A stretch of DNA of 64,000 bases from AR5 sp035762565 (GTDB lineage: Bacteria; Methylomirabilota; Methylomirabilia; Rokubacteriales; CSP1-6): the NCBI GenBank assembly GCA_035762565.1, contig DASTOJ010000268.1, positions 1 through 64,000 of the forward strand. The letters run 5' to 3'. Every line of letters starts with the position of its first letter. Within the stretch, counting starts at the first letter, position 1. Under the pieces are notes generated by a model. That model searched no databases, had not been told where the DNA came from, and saw only the letters and a list, made by a program, of their open reading frames with translations. Positions 46,036 through 55,995 of this stretch are shown one piece after another. A program made the translations under genes and the position numbers.

Positions 46036-46955
46036 TCCGGCTGGGCACCCGGGCGAGCACGCTGGCGCTGGCCCAGGCCCGCGCCGTGGCGGCGGCGCTG
46101 GCCGGCGTCACCGAGGTCGAGGTGGTGCCGATGCGCACGGAGGGTGACCGGCTGGCCGAGGCCCGGCTGGCCGCCGTCGGCGGCAAGGGGCTGTTCGTGC
46201 GCGAGATCGAGGAGGCGCTGCTGCGCGGGGAGATCGACCTGGCCGTGCACAGCCTCAAGGACCTGCCGGCCGAGCTGCCGTCCGGGCTCACGTTCGCCGC
46301 GTTTGTCGCCCGCGAGGATCCGCGCGACGTCCTGGTCGGCCGGCGCCCGGTGACGCTCGAATCGCTCGGCCCGGCCGCGCGCGTCGGCACCTCGAGCCCT
46401 CGCCGCCGCGCGCTGCTGCTGTCGGTGCGCGCCGACCTCGCGGTCGAGCCGATCCGCGGCAACGTCGACACCCGGCTGCGCAAGCTCGCGAGCGGCGACT
46501 GGGAGGCCATCGTCGTGGCGGCGGCCGGCCTGCGGCGGCTCGGCGTCACGCCGGAGCACGGCACCGCGCTCGATCCCGACGTGGTCGTCCCCGCGGTGGG
46601 GCAGGGGATCATCGCCGTGGAGGCGCGCGCCGGCGACCGGACGACGCTGGCGCTGGCGGCGCGGGCGGACGACGCCGCCACGCGCGCGTGCGCCGGGGCC
46701 GAGCGCGCCTACCTCGCGCGCCTGGGCGCCTCGTGCACCACGCCCATGGCCGCCCACGCCCGCCTCGACGGCGCCACGCTGCGCATGACGGCGGTCGTCG
46801 CGAGCGAGGACGGCCGCCAGGTGCTGCGCTCGAGCGCCGCGGCACCCGCCGCCGACGCCGTGCGGCTCGGCCGCGGGCTCGCCGACGCCCTGCTCGAACG
46901 GGGCGCCGCCGCGATCACCGTGCTGAAGCCCGAGCCGGGCGTGCGGAGCCACTGA
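46032..46955 (+). CDS. hemC: Porphobilinogen deaminase (hydroxymethylbilane synthase)
   Basis: A 307-residue enzyme. It begins IRLGTRASTLALAQA, with DLAVHSLKDLPAELP, RVGTSSPRRRALL and IRGNVDTRLRKL. The dipyrromethane cofactor cysteine is in RLGASCTTPMAAHA. The GTG start overlaps hemA's stop (GTGA). Confidence 0.97.
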   Translation: MIRLGTRASTLALAQARAVAAALAGVTEVEVVPMRTEGDRLAEARLAAVGGKGLFVREIEEALLRGEIDLAVHSLKDLPAELPSGLTFAAFVAREDPRDVLVGRRPVTLESLGPAARVGTSSPRRRALLLSVRADLAVEPIRGNVDTRLRKLASGDWEAIVVAAAGLRRLGVTPEHGTALDPDVVVPAVGQGIIAVEARAGDRTTLALAARADDAATRACAGAERAYLARLGASCTTPMAAHARLDGATLRMTAVVASEDGRQVLRSSAAAPAADAVRLGRGLADALLERGAAAITVLKPEPGVRSH

Positions 46956-47003
46956 GCGTCATGCCGGCATTGCCTCCGACGGCGGCGGTCTCGCGGGCCC
47001 CGC

Positions 47004-47009
47004 TACAAT
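47004..47009 (+). promoter_or_regulatory. -10 box next to hemD start
   Basis: TACAAT ends 7 nt before ATG 47017. It implies an internal promoter for hemD-hemB and a leaderless start at 47017, because ATG 47008 would lie inside the box. Confidence 0.4.
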
Positions 47010-47016
47010 GATGGGG

Positions 47017-47846
47017 ATGCCGAGCAGCGACCCGCGCCCGCTCCAGGGCCGCACCATCGTCGTGACGCGCGCAGCCGCCCAGGCCCAGCGGTTCACGCAG
47101 CTGCTGGAGGCGGCGGGGGCCCGCGTGCTGGAGGCGCCGGCCATCGTCATCGCGCCCCCGCCCTCGTGGGAGCCGCTCGACACGGCGCTCGGTGCGCTCG
47201 ACGCGTTCACGTGGGTGATCTTCACGTCGGTCAACGGCGTGGCGATGGTGGACCGCCGGCTGCCTGCCCGCGGGCTGACGTGGTCCGCGCTGGCGGGCCG
47301 GCGGGTGGCGGCCATCGGTCCCGCGACCGCCGACGCCCTCGCCGAGCACGGCGTGCGGCCGGACCTCGTGCCCGGGGAATACCGGGCCGAGGGGCTGGTG
47401 GAGCGCCTGCGCGGCGTGATCACGCCGGCCGACCGCGTGCTGCTGCCGCGCGCGGCCCAGACGCGCGACGTGCTGGTGACCGAGCTGCGACGGCTGGGCG
47501 CCCACGTCACCGAGGTGCCCGCCTACGCCACCCGGCGGGCCGACGCCGGGACCGCGCGCCTGCGCGAGGCGCTGGCCGCCGGCGCCATCGACGCGGTGAC
47601 CTTCACCTCGTCGTCGACGGCGCGCAACTTCGCCGAGCTGTTCAGCGAGGACGAGCGGCGCGCGTGGCTCTCGCGCGTGACCGTCGCCTCCATCGGGCCG
47701 ATCACCGCGGCCACCGCCGCCGAATACGGGCTCACGACCGGGGTCATGCCGGGCGAGTACACGATCCCCGCGCTGGCCCGCGCCCTCGCCGACCATTTCG
47801 CCCGTGTCCCGCGCGGCGCCGGCCGCCGCGCCAGGAGGAATGTGTG

Positions 47847-47847
<1 letters not shown>
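47017..47847 (+). CDS. hemD: Uroporphyrinogen-III synthase
   Basis: A 276-residue protein. HemD is poorly conserved, but LQGRTIVVTRAAAQAQRFTQLLEAAGARV, FTSVNGVAMV, VAAIGPATADALAEHGV and TFTSSSTARNFAELF are characteristic. Its position between hemC and hemB supports the call. The start is chosen at 47017 because of the TACAAT box; 47008 and 47011 are in frame alternatives. It overlaps hemB by one base. Confidence 0.9.
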
Positions 47848-48836
<989 letters not shown>

Positions 48837-48846
48837 GGCGGGCCGC

Positions 48847-49287
48847 GTGCGCATCTCGGCCAAGGGCGAGTACGCGATCAAGGCGATGCTCGACCTCGCC
48901 ATGCACCGCGGTCGGGCGCTGGTGCCGATCCAGGAGATCGCGGTCCGCCAGGCCATCCCGCAGCGCTACCTCGAGCAGGTTTTGCTCGCGCTCAAGCGCG
49001 CCGGACTGCTGACCTCCAAGCGGGGCTCGACCGGCGGCTACCACCTCAGCACCGCGCCGGACGAGATCACCGTGGGCGCCATCCTGAGGGCGGTGGAGGG
49101 CGGCAGCGCCCCGTTCGAGGGCATCCCGCAGGGGCGCCGCAACGGCGGCAGCGATCGCGACCTCGGCGAGCTGTGGGCCGAGATCGCCGAGGCCGTGGGC
49201 GGTGTGGTGGACCGCTGGACGCTGGGCGACCTGACCGCCCGGGCCGAGGAGCGGCGCGGCGCCGCGCGCCCGATGTACCACATATAG
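48847..49287 (+). CDS. Rrf2-family regulator without cluster cysteines (CymR-like)
   Basis: A 146-residue regulator with GTG start. RISAKGEYAIKAMLDLAMH, IAVRQAIPQRYLEQVLLALKRAGLLTSKRGSTGGYHL is the Rrf2 winged helix. Unlike IscR and NsrR it has no cysteine at all, so it cannot hold an Fe-S cluster in the usual way. The cysteine synthase gene follows, which fits a CymR-like regulator of cysteine metabolism. It lies in line with the hem genes. Confidence 0.88.
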   Translation: MRISAKGEYAIKAMLDLAMHRGRALVPIQEIAVRQAIPQRYLEQVLLALKRAGLLTSKRGSTGGYHLSTAPDEITVGAILRAVEGGSAPFEGIPQGRRNGGSDRDLGELWAEIAEAVGGVVDRWTLGDLTARAEERRGAARPMYHI

Positions 49288-49364
49288 ACATCGGGGCCCC
49301 GACATGGCCCCCAAACCCCCAGAATGCTCGGGGCGCTCCGGCGGGGCCGTGACGCCCGTCGATT
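49287..49364 (-). repeat. Interspersed repeat, copy C (before cysteine synthase), inverted
   Basis: Read on the minus strand it runs ATCGACGGGCGTCACGG, CCGCCGGAGCG, then GGGGGCCATGTCGGGGCCCC and GATGTC, aligning with copies A and B. It begins at the last base of the Rrf2 gene and ends about 57 bp before the cysteine synthase start. Confidence 0.65.
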
Positions 49365-49420
49365 ACCGTTTGTGGGCGGCCCGCAGATCCGGAAGGGTAA
49401 CGGCAGGAGGTGAGGACGAG

Positions 49421-50335
49421 GTGGTGGACAAAATAGCGGAGTCGGTGCTGGATCTGATCGGGGGGACGCCGCTGGTGCGGCTGCGGCGGCTGCCGGACCC
49501 GGCGGGCGCGCGCGTGCTGGCCAAGGTCGAGTCGCGCAATCCCGGTGGCAGCGTCAAGGACCGGATCGCGGCGGCGATGGTCGAGGACGCCGAGCGCCGC
49601 GGAGTGCTCAAGCCCGGCGCCACGCTGGTGGAGCCGACCAGCGGCAACACCGGCATCGGCCTGGCCATGGTGGCGGCCGTGAAGGGCTACCGACTCATCC
49701 TGACGATGCCCGAGGACATGAGCGTCGAGCGCCAGCGCCTGTTCGCCCGCTTCGGCGCCGAGATCCATCTCACGCCGGCCATCGAGGGCATGAGCGGCGC
49801 GGTGTTCGCGGCCGAGGAGCTGTGCCGCCTGCACCCCGAATACGTGATGCCCCAGCAGTTCCAGAACCCCGCCAACCCCGAGATCCACCGCCGCACGACG
49901 GCGCTCGAGATCCTCGACGCCGTCGGGGGTCGCCTGGACGCGTTCGTGGCCGGGGTCGGCACCGGCGGCACGATCACCGGCGTGGGCGAGGTGCTGAAGG
50001 CCAAGGTGCCGGGCGTCGTCGTGGTGGCGGTGGAGCCGGCCAAGTCCCCCGTGCTCTCGGGCGGGCGGTTCCGCCCGCACGGCATTCACGGCATCGGCGC
50101 GTCGTTCGTTCCCGGCGTCCTGAACCGCGAGGTGCTCGACCGCATCGTGACGGTCAGCGACGAGGACGCCGTGGCGTGGTCACGCCGGCTCAGTCGCGAC
50201 GAGGGCCTGCTGGCCGGGATCTCGGCCGGTGCCGCCGCCTGGGCGGCGTGCCGGGTGGCCGCCGAGATGCGCGCCGACCAGACCGTGGTGACGATCCTGC
50301 CCGACACCGGCGAGCGCTACCTGAGCATCGGGTGA
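49421..50335 (+). CDS. Cysteine synthase (CysK/CysM family)
   Basis: A 304-residue PLP enzyme. The PLP lysine is in NPGGSVKDRIAAAM; the substrate loop is PTSGNTGIGLAMVAAVKGY and the phosphate-binding loop is GVGTGGTITGVGE. GTG at 49421 is chosen since AGGAGGTGA lies 7 bp upstream; a GTG at 49424 is equally possible. With a sulfur-carrier protein and a JAMM protease next door, it may use the thiocarboxylated carrier and O-phosphoserine or O-acetylserine, like mycobacterial CysM. Confidence 0.92.
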   Translation: MVDKIAESVLDLIGGTPLVRLRRLPDPAGARVLAKVESRNPGGSVKDRIAAAMVEDAERRGVLKPGATLVEPTSGNTGIGLAMVAAVKGYRLILTMPEDMSVERQRLFARFGAEIHLTPAIEGMSGAVFAAEELCRLHPEYVMPQQFQNPANPEIHRRTTALEILDAVGGRLDAFVAGVGTGGTITGVGEVLKAKVPGVVVVAVEPAKSPVLSGGRFRPHGIHGIGASFVPGVLNREVLDRIVTVSDEDAVAWSRRLSRDEGLLAGISAGAAAWAACRVAAEMRADQTVVTILPDTGERYLSIG

Positions 50336-50361
50336 GCCAGGCCGACGAGGAGCGCGCCCAC

Positions 50362-50634
50362 ATGGCCGTGACGGTGTACATCCCCACGCCCTTCCGGCGG
50401 GCGACCGGGAATCGCGACCGCGTGGAGGTGAGCGCGTCCGACGTCGGCGCGCTGCTCGACGAGCTGGAGCGCGCCCACGGCGGCCTCAAGGGCCTCGTGC
50501 GCAACGAGGCGGGCGAGGTGCACCAGCACGTGGCGATCTACGTCAACGGCGAGCCGATCGAGGGCCTGGCCACGCCGCTCCGGGCGGGCGACGAGGTGGC
50601 GATCATTCCGGCCCTGGCCGGCGGCCGCCGCTGA
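50362..50634 (+). CDS. ThiS/MoaD-family sulfur carrier (CysO-like)
   Basis: A 90-residue ubiquitin-fold protein (TVYIPTPFRRATGNRDRVEV, VNGEPIEGLATPLRAGDEVAIIPALAGGRR). The diglycine is followed by two arginines, so a free Gly-Gly end would need cleavage before thiocarboxylation. The gene sits between the cysteine synthase and a JAMM metalloprotease, as cysM-cysO-mec do in Mycobacterium in another order. ATG 50362 has GAGGAG upstream; a GTG at 50332 is an alternative. Confidence 0.85.
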   Translation: MAVTVYIPTPFRRATGNRDRVEVSASDVGALLDELERAHGGLKGLVRNEAGEVHQHVAIYVNGEPIEGLATPLRAGDEVAIIPALAGGRR

Positions 50635-50644
50635 GACGGCGCCG

Positions 50645-51094
50645 ATGATCGCCACGCCCGAGGAGCTCGAGGGGGTCCGCGCCCAGGCCGCCGAGGAGTA
50701 CCCTTTCGAGTCGTGCGGGGTGATCCTCAGCCGCGCCGGCGAGCGCAGGCTCCTCCGCTGCCGGAACGCGCAGAACGAGCTGCACGCCCGCGATCCCCAC
50801 CGGTATCCGCGCGACGCCCGCACCGCCTACTACATCGATCCCAAGGACCTGCTCCGCATCGGCGACCTCGAGCGGCAGGGCTTCGCCGTGGCCGTGATCT
50901 ATCACTCGCACATCGACGCCGGCGCGTACTTTTCGGAGACGGACCGCCGCCAGGCCCTGGTCGGCGGCGAGCCGGCGTACCCCGACGCGGTCTACGTCGT
51001 CACCTCGGTGATCGGCGGCACGGTGGACGCGGTCGCCGCCTTCCGCTGGGACGGCGAGCGCCGCGACTTCGTCGCCATGGAGCTCCCGGCATGA
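50645..51094 (+). CDS. JAMM/Mov34 metallopeptidase (Mec-like)
   Basis: A 149-residue M67-family protein. The zinc motif is complete: Glu22 in PFESCG, His87 and His89 in YHSHID, Ser97 and Asp100 in FSETD. In Mycobacterium, Mec cleaves cysteine off CysO; in related systems such enzymes trim residues after Gly-Gly of a sulfur carrier. It is 10 bp from the carrier gene and its TGA overlaps hemL's ATG. Confidence 0.9.
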   Translation: MIATPEELEGVRAQAAEEYPFESCGVILSRAGERRLLRCRNAQNELHARDPHRYPRDARTAYYIDPKDLLRIGDLERQGFAVAVIYHSHIDAGAYFSETDRRQALVGGEPAYPDAVYVVTSVIGGTVDAVAAFRWDGERRDFVAMELPA

Positions 51095-52362
51095 GTGAGT
51101 CCAAGCGTTTGCTCGACGCCGCCAGCCGGGTGATCCCGGGCGGCGTGAACAGCCCCGTGCGCGCGTTCCGCGCGGTCGGGGGCGCCCCGGTCTTCATCGC
51201 CCGCGGCGAGGGGGCGCGCCTGTGGGACGTCGACGGGCGCTCCTATATCGACTTCGTCGGCTCGTGGGGACCGCTGATCCTCGGCCACGCCGCGCCGGCG
51301 GTCGTGGAGGCGGTGAGCGAGGCGGCCCGGCGCGGCACCAGCTACGGCGCGCCCACCGCGGTCGAGGTCGAGCTGGCAGAGGCGGTGGCCGCAGCCTATC
51401 CCTCGATGGAGCTGGTGCGGCTGGTGAGCTCGGGCACCGAGGCGGCGATGAGCGCGATCCGGGTGGCCCGGGGCGCGACTGGGCGCGACCTGCTGGTGAA
51501 GTTCGACGGCTGCTACCACGGCCACGCCGACAGCCTGCTCGTGAAGGCCGGCTCCGGCGGCGCGACGTTCGGCATCCCCGACAGCAAGGGCGTGCCGGCC
51601 GCGCTGGCCGGGCTGACGCTCACGGCGGCCTTCAACGACCTCGACGCCGTCCACGAGCTCTTCCGTCATCGCGGCGATCACATCGCCGCGGTCATCGTCG
51701 AGCCGGTGGCCGGCAACATGGGGGTGGTGCCGCCGGCGCCGGGCTTCCTGCAAGGGCTGCGGGACATCACGCGCGAGCACGGCGCGCTCTTGATCTTCGA
51801 CGAGGTCATCACCGGCTTCCGGGTGGCCTATGGCGGGGCCCAGGAGCTGTACGGCGTGCGGCCCGACCTCACCTGCCTGGGCAAGATCATCGGTGGCGGG
51901 TTGCCGGTGGGCGCCTACGGCGGCAGCCGGGCCGTGATGAGTGAGGTCGCGCCCCTCGGGGGCGTCTACCAGGCCGGTACGCTGTCCGGCAATCCGCTGG
52001 CCGTGGCCGCCGGGCTCGCGGCGCTCCGGGCGCTGGCCGACCGACGCGCGTACGCGCGGCTGGACGCGCTCGGCGCGCGCCTGGAGCAGGGATTCAGGGA
52101 GGGCGCACGCAAGGCCGGCACGCCGCTCACCGTCAACCGCGTGGGCTCGATGCTGACCGCCTTCTTCTGCGCGGGGCCCGTGCGGGACTACGCCTCGGCG
52201 CGGACGGCCGACACCGACCGCTACGCGCGCTTCTTCCAGGCGATGCTCGCGCGCGGCGTCTACCTGGCGCCCTCGCAGTTCGAGGCGGCCTTCGTGTCGC
52301 TCGCCCACTCCGAGGCCGATGTCGACGCCGCCGCTCGGGCTGCCGCCGAGAGTCTGGCCTGA
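51091..52362 (+). CDS. hemL: Glutamate-1-semialdehyde 2,1-aminomutase
   Basis: A 423-residue PLP enzyme that makes 5-aminolevulinate after HemA. Features: IPGGVNSPVRAFRAVGG, SSGTEAAMSAIRVARG, YHGHADSLLVKAGSG, IFDEVITGFRV and the PLP lysine in LGKIIGGGLPVGAYGG. It completes the heme set although separated from hemB by the regulator and the cysteine genes. Confidence 0.97.
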   Translation: MSESKRLLDAASRVIPGGVNSPVRAFRAVGGAPVFIARGEGARLWDVDGRSYIDFVGSWGPLILGHAAPAVVEAVSEAARRGTSYGAPTAVEVELAEAVAAAYPSMELVRLVSSGTEAAMSAIRVARGATGRDLLVKFDGCYHGHADSLLVKAGSGGATFGIPDSKGVPAALAGLTLTAAFNDLDAVHELFRHRGDHIAAVIVEPVAGNMGVVPPAPGFLQGLRDITREHGALLIFDEVITGFRVAYGGAQELYGVRPDLTCLGKIIGGGLPVGAYGGSRAVMSEVAPLGGVYQAGTLSGNPLAVAAGLAALRALADRRAYARLDALGARLEQGFREGARKAGTPLTVNRVGSMLTAFFCAGPVRDYASARTADTDRYARFFQAMLARGVYLAPSQFEAAFVSLAHSEADVDAAARAAAESLA

Positions 52363-52391
52363 CCGACACCGGCCCGCGCCGCGATCGTCGG

Positions 52392-52419
52392 TTGACGTTT
52401 CGAAGGGGCAAGTGATATG
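52392..52419 (+). promoter_or_regulatory. Candidate promoter of the alternative complex III operon
   Basis: TTGACG (52392-52397) and GATATG (52414-52419) with a 16-bp spacer, about 45 bp before the actA start. Confidence 0.45.
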
Positions 52420-52463
52420 GTTCACGAGCAATTTTGCGAGCTCAGGAGGGCACTCGACTGTCG

Positions 52464-53051
52464 ATGAGGAAGGCGGGTGTGGGAGCAGCCGCCGTCGTGC
52501 TCCTCGCGGTGCTGCTGTTCTTCGCGGTGTCGTCCTGGAGCCGCCAGCCCGCTGTCGCCCGGCCCTCGGTGCAGCCGATCGCCTTCCCACACGACGTCCA
52601 CGTGCAGACCTACAAGCTCGACTGCCAGTACTGCCACGCCGACGCCCGCCGCTCGGAGTACGCCGGCATTCCGTCGGTCGAGCGGTGCATGGGCTGTCAC
52701 AAGATCACCGCCGCCGACCGCCCGGAGATCAAGAAGCTGGCCGAGTTCGCGACCAGGCGGGCGCCGATCCCGTGGGTGCGCGTGTACAAGCTGCCCGAGT
52801 TCACCTACTTCCCGCACAAGGCGCACATCCGGGCCGAGGTCGCCTGCCAGACCTGCCACGGCCCGGTGGAGAAGATGACGACCGTGGGCGCGGTCACGGG
52901 CCCGAATCTCGTCAACGACCTGCTCAATCTGGCGGGCTTCCGGCCCTCGCCGCCGCCGCTCACGATGGGCTGGTGCGTCGACTGCCACCGCGAGCAGAAC
53001 GCCGCCCGGGGCACCCAGGCCCCGCTGGACTGCGTGGCCTGTCACCACTGA
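52464..53051 (+). CDS. actA: ActA, pentaheme cytochrome c of alternative complex III
   Basis: A 195-residue protein. One N-terminal membrane helix is followed by five CxxCH sites: CQYCH, CMGCH, CQTCH, CVDCH and CVACH. Five c hemes is the usual number for ActA. It starts the actABCDEF set, a quinol oxidase that passes electrons to cytochrome c or an oxidase in place of the bc1 complex. AGGAGGG lies 14 bp before ATG 52464; an in-frame non-ATG start further upstream cannot be ruled out. Confidence 0.92.
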   Translation: MRKAGVGAAAVVLLAVLLFFAVSSWSRQPAVARPSVQPIAFPHDVHVQTYKLDCQYCHADARRSEYAGIPSVERCMGCHKITAADRPEIKKLAEFATRRAPIPWVRVYKLPEFTYFPHKAHIRAEVACQTCHGPVEKMTTVGAVTGPNLVNDLLNLAGFRPSPPPLTMGWCVDCHREQNAARGTQAPLDCVACHH

Positions 53052-53061
53052 GAAGGACTCC

Positions 53062-55995
53062 ATGAACCGGCGAGACTTCTTCAAGATCGTGGCGACGACG
53101 GGCGCGACGGCGGCGGCGGCCGGCTGCCAGCAGGCGACCGAGCAGATCCTGCCCCTCGTGGTGCCGAACGACAACCTCGTCCCCGGGGTCGCGGCCTGGT
53201 TCGCGACGGTGTGCCGCGAGTGCCCGGCCGGGTGCGGCGTCCTCGCGCGCAACCGCGAGGGTCGGGTCGTCAAGCTCGAGGGCAACGCCGAGCACCCGGT
53301 GAACCGCGGCGCGCTGTGCGCGCGCGGCCAGGCCGCCCTGCAGGGGCTCTACCACCCCGATCGCGTCGCCGGGCCCCACCGGCGCGAGGGCGAGGCGTGG
53401 CGGGCCGTCGGCTGGGACGACGCGCTCAAGCTCTTCGGTGAGAGGCTCGGTGCGCTGAAGGGCAAGCCCCGGGCGCTGGCAGTGGTCAGCCAGCTCGAGA
53501 GCGGCAGCCTCGGTGCGTTGCTCGACCGCTGGAGCCAGGCGCTCGGCGGGCGGCCGCGGGTCACGCTCGAGCCGTTCGGCTACGAGGCGATCCGGAGCGG
53601 CAACCAGCTGACGTTCGGGCGCGACGCGGTGCCCTATCACGCGTTCGAGGCCGCCGAGGTCGTCCTGTCGTTCGGCGCCGACTTCCTGGAGACGTGGGTC
53701 TCGAACGTCCAGGCCGCCCGCGGCTTCGCGCGGATGCACGCGTTCCGCGAGGGCAAGACGGGGACGTTCATCCACGTCGAGCCGCGCCAGTCGCTGACCG
53801 CCTCCAGCGCCGACGAGTGGGTCCGCAACGCGCCCGGCACCGAGGCGGCGGTGGCGCTGGCCGTCCTCAGGCTGATGCTCGAGGGCGGTCTCACGGCCGA
53901 CAAGCGCTACGGCGACGCCGTCGCCGCCGTCGACCCCAAGCGGGTGGCGGAGGAGAGCGGCGTCCCGCTCGAGACGCTCAAGCACGTCGCCAAGACGTTC
54001 GCGAGCGCCCGGCCGGGTCTCGCGGTGGGCGGGGGCGTCGCGGTGACCGGCAGCCAGGCCACCGCGCTGCAGGTCGCGGTGAATCTCCTGAACGCGGCCG
54101 CGGGCAACGTCGGCAAGACCGTGCGCTTCGGCCCCGACCACGCCTACGGCCGCGTCACGCCGTACGCCGAGGTGGCGAGGCTGGTGCAGGCGATGGCCGG
54201 CGGCGAGGTCGACGTCCTCGTGCTCGGCGCCGGGGTCAATCCGGCCTTCACGCTGCCGGGCGGACTCAAGGTCGCCGAGGCGATCCGCAAGGTGCCCTTC
54301 GTCGTCAGCTTCTCGAATCTGCCCGACGAGACGACCGCACTCGCCCATTTGGTGCTGCCCGACACCCACTGGCTGGAGTCGTGGGGCGACTACGCGCCGC
54401 ACGACGGTGTGCTGGGGCTCATGCAGCCGACGATGCAGCCCATCCGCGAGGCCCGGCCGATGGGTGACGTGCTGCTGGAGGTGGGGCGGAGCGTGCTCGG
54501 CTCCGAGGAGGGCAAGGGCCCGCTGCCGTGGTCCACCTTCGAGCAGTATCTCAGGGCGGCGTGGGAGCCGATCGTCAAGGGGCAATGGGAGGCGGCCCTC
54601 CACCAGGGCGGCGTCTGGCGCGACGTGCCGCCGGCGGCGGTGACCGTGGCGGCGAAGCTCGACGGCGTCGACGCTGGCCCGGCGAAGCTCGAGGGCCCGG
54701 CGGACGGCCTCGCCCTCCTGGCCTATCCCTCGCTGCGCTTCTACGACGGCCGCGGCGCCACCCGGGCGTGGCTGCAGGAAGTGCCGGACCCGATGACCCA
54801 GATCGCGTGGGATCCGTGGGTCGAGATCAACGCCCAGACGGCGACCCGGCTGGGGATCCGGCAAGGCGACGTCGTCCGGGTGACGTCTCCCCACGGCGCC
54901 GTCGAGCTGCCCGCGTACCTGTCGCCGTCGCTGCATCCCGGCGCCGTCGCCGTACCCATCGGCCATCGCTACGCGCCCTATCACGTACGTCTCAAGTACG
55001 TGCCGCCGGCACAGGGCGCCGGCAACCCGATGGCGCTGCTGCCGGCGGGGGCCGACGCCGCGTCGGGCGCGCCCGCGTTCCTGTCGGTGAGGGTCGCGCT
55101 GGTGAAGACGGGGGCGCGCCGGCCGCCGGCGGTCCTGCAGGCCACCCACGACCAGGACCACCGCGAGATCGCCCGCCACGTCGATCTCACCCGCGCCCGC
55201 GACGACGCGCTGCGGGGCACGCGGAAGGAGCACGACCATCCCAGCATGTACTCCGAGCAGCGGTATCGCGGGTACCGGTGGGGCATGACGGTGGACGTCG
55301 ACGCGTGCATCGGCTGCCAGGCGTGTGCGGTGGCATGCCAGGCGGAGAACAACGTCCCCGTCGTCGGCAAGGCCGAGGCCTCCTACGGGCGCCAGCTGCA
55401 CTGGCTGCGGCTGGAGCGATGGGCCGAGGGCGATCCCGCCCACCCGCAGAACCTCTTCCTGCCGATGTTCTGCCAGCACTGCGAGGTCGCGCCGTGCGAG
55501 CCGGTCTGCCCCGTGTTCGCCGCGTATCGAACCGACGAGGGGCTCAACGGCCAGGTCTACAACCGCTGTGTCGGAACCCGCTACTGCGGCAACAACTGCC
55601 CGTACCACGTGCGCCGCTTCAACTGGTGGAACTACGACTTCCCGGCCCCCCTGGAGATCCAGCTCAATCCCGACGTGACGGTGCGCCAGCTCGGGGTCAT
55701 GGAGAAGTGCACGATGTGCGTGCAGCGCATCGTGGCCGGCAAGGACCGCGCCAGGGAGGACAAGCGCGCGGTCCGCGACGGCGACATCGTGACCGCTTGC
55801 CAGCAGACCTGCCCGACCCAGGCCATCACGTTCGGCAACCTCAAGGACGAGGGGAGCACGGTGAGCACGCAGTCGCACTCGCCGCGCGCCTACCACGTCC
55901 TCGACGAACTGGGCACGCGGCCGGGCGTGACCTATCTGAGCAAGGTCGTGCGCGCGCACGAGCCGTCGCCCGCCGCCGGCAAGGGGCACGCGTGA
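53062..55995 (+). CDS. actB: ActB, molybdopterin-like plus iron-sulfur subunit of alternative complex III
   Basis: A 977-residue protein. A twin-arginine-like N-terminus (NRRDFFKIVATTG) and a lipobox-like GCQQ begin it. The large domain resembles molybdopterin oxidoreductases (CRECPAGCGVLARNREG) but, as in ActB generally, is thought not to bind the cofactor. The C-terminal 280 residues are a ferredoxin-like domain with CIGCQACAVACQAENN, CQHCEVAPCEPVCP, CGNNCPYHVRRFNWW and CTMCVQRI plus CQQTCP. It overlaps actC by 4 bp. Confidence 0.93.
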   Translation: MNRRDFFKIVATTGATAAAAGCQQATEQILPLVVPNDNLVPGVAAWFATVCRECPAGCGVLARNREGRVVKLEGNAEHPVNRGALCARGQAALQGLYHPDRVAGPHRREGEAWRAVGWDDALKLFGERLGALKGKPRALAVVSQLESGSLGALLDRWSQALGGRPRVTLEPFGYEAIRSGNQLTFGRDAVPYHAFEAAEVVLSFGADFLETWVSNVQAARGFARMHAFREGKTGTFIHVEPRQSLTASSADEWVRNAPGTEAAVALAVLRLMLEGGLTADKRYGDAVAAVDPKRVAEESGVPLETLKHVAKTFASARPGLAVGGGVAVTGSQATALQVAVNLLNAAAGNVGKTVRFGPDHAYGRVTPYAEVARLVQAMAGGEVDVLVLGAGVNPAFTLPGGLKVAEAIRKVPFVVSFSNLPDETTALAHLVLPDTHWLESWGDYAPHDGVLGLMQPTMQPIREARPMGDVLLEVGRSVLGSEEGKGPLPWSTFEQYLRAAWEPIVKGQWEAALHQGGVWRDVPPAAVTVAAKLDGVDAGPAKLEGPADGLALLAYPSLRFYDGRGATRAWLQEVPDPMTQIAWDPWVEINAQTATRLGIRQGDVVRVTSPHGAVELPAYLSPSLHPGAVAVPIGHRYAPYHVRLKYVPPAQGAGNPMALLPAGADAASGAPAFLSVRVALVKTGARRPPAVLQATHDQDHREIARHVDLTRARDDALRGTRKEHDHPSMYSEQRYRGYRWGMTVDVDACIGCQACAVACQAENNVPVVGKAEASYGRQLHWLRLERWAEGDPAHPQNLFLPMFCQHCEVAPCEPVCPVFAAYRTDEGLNGQVYNRCVGTRYCGNNCPYHVRRFNWWNYDFPAPLEIQLNPDVTVRQLGVMEKCTMCVQRIVAGKDRAREDKRAVRDGDIVTACQQTCPTQAITFGNLKDEGSTVSTQSHSPRAYHVLDELGTRPGVTYLSKVVRAHEPSPAAGKGHA

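Noticed and set aside
47008..47016. hemD start at ATG 47008
   Set aside because: It lies inside the TACAAT box; 47017 fits a leaderless start and the family N-terminus, although this is not proven.
48847..49287. IscR or NsrR identity for the Rrf2 protein
   Set aside because: It has no cysteines to hold an iron-sulfur cluster.
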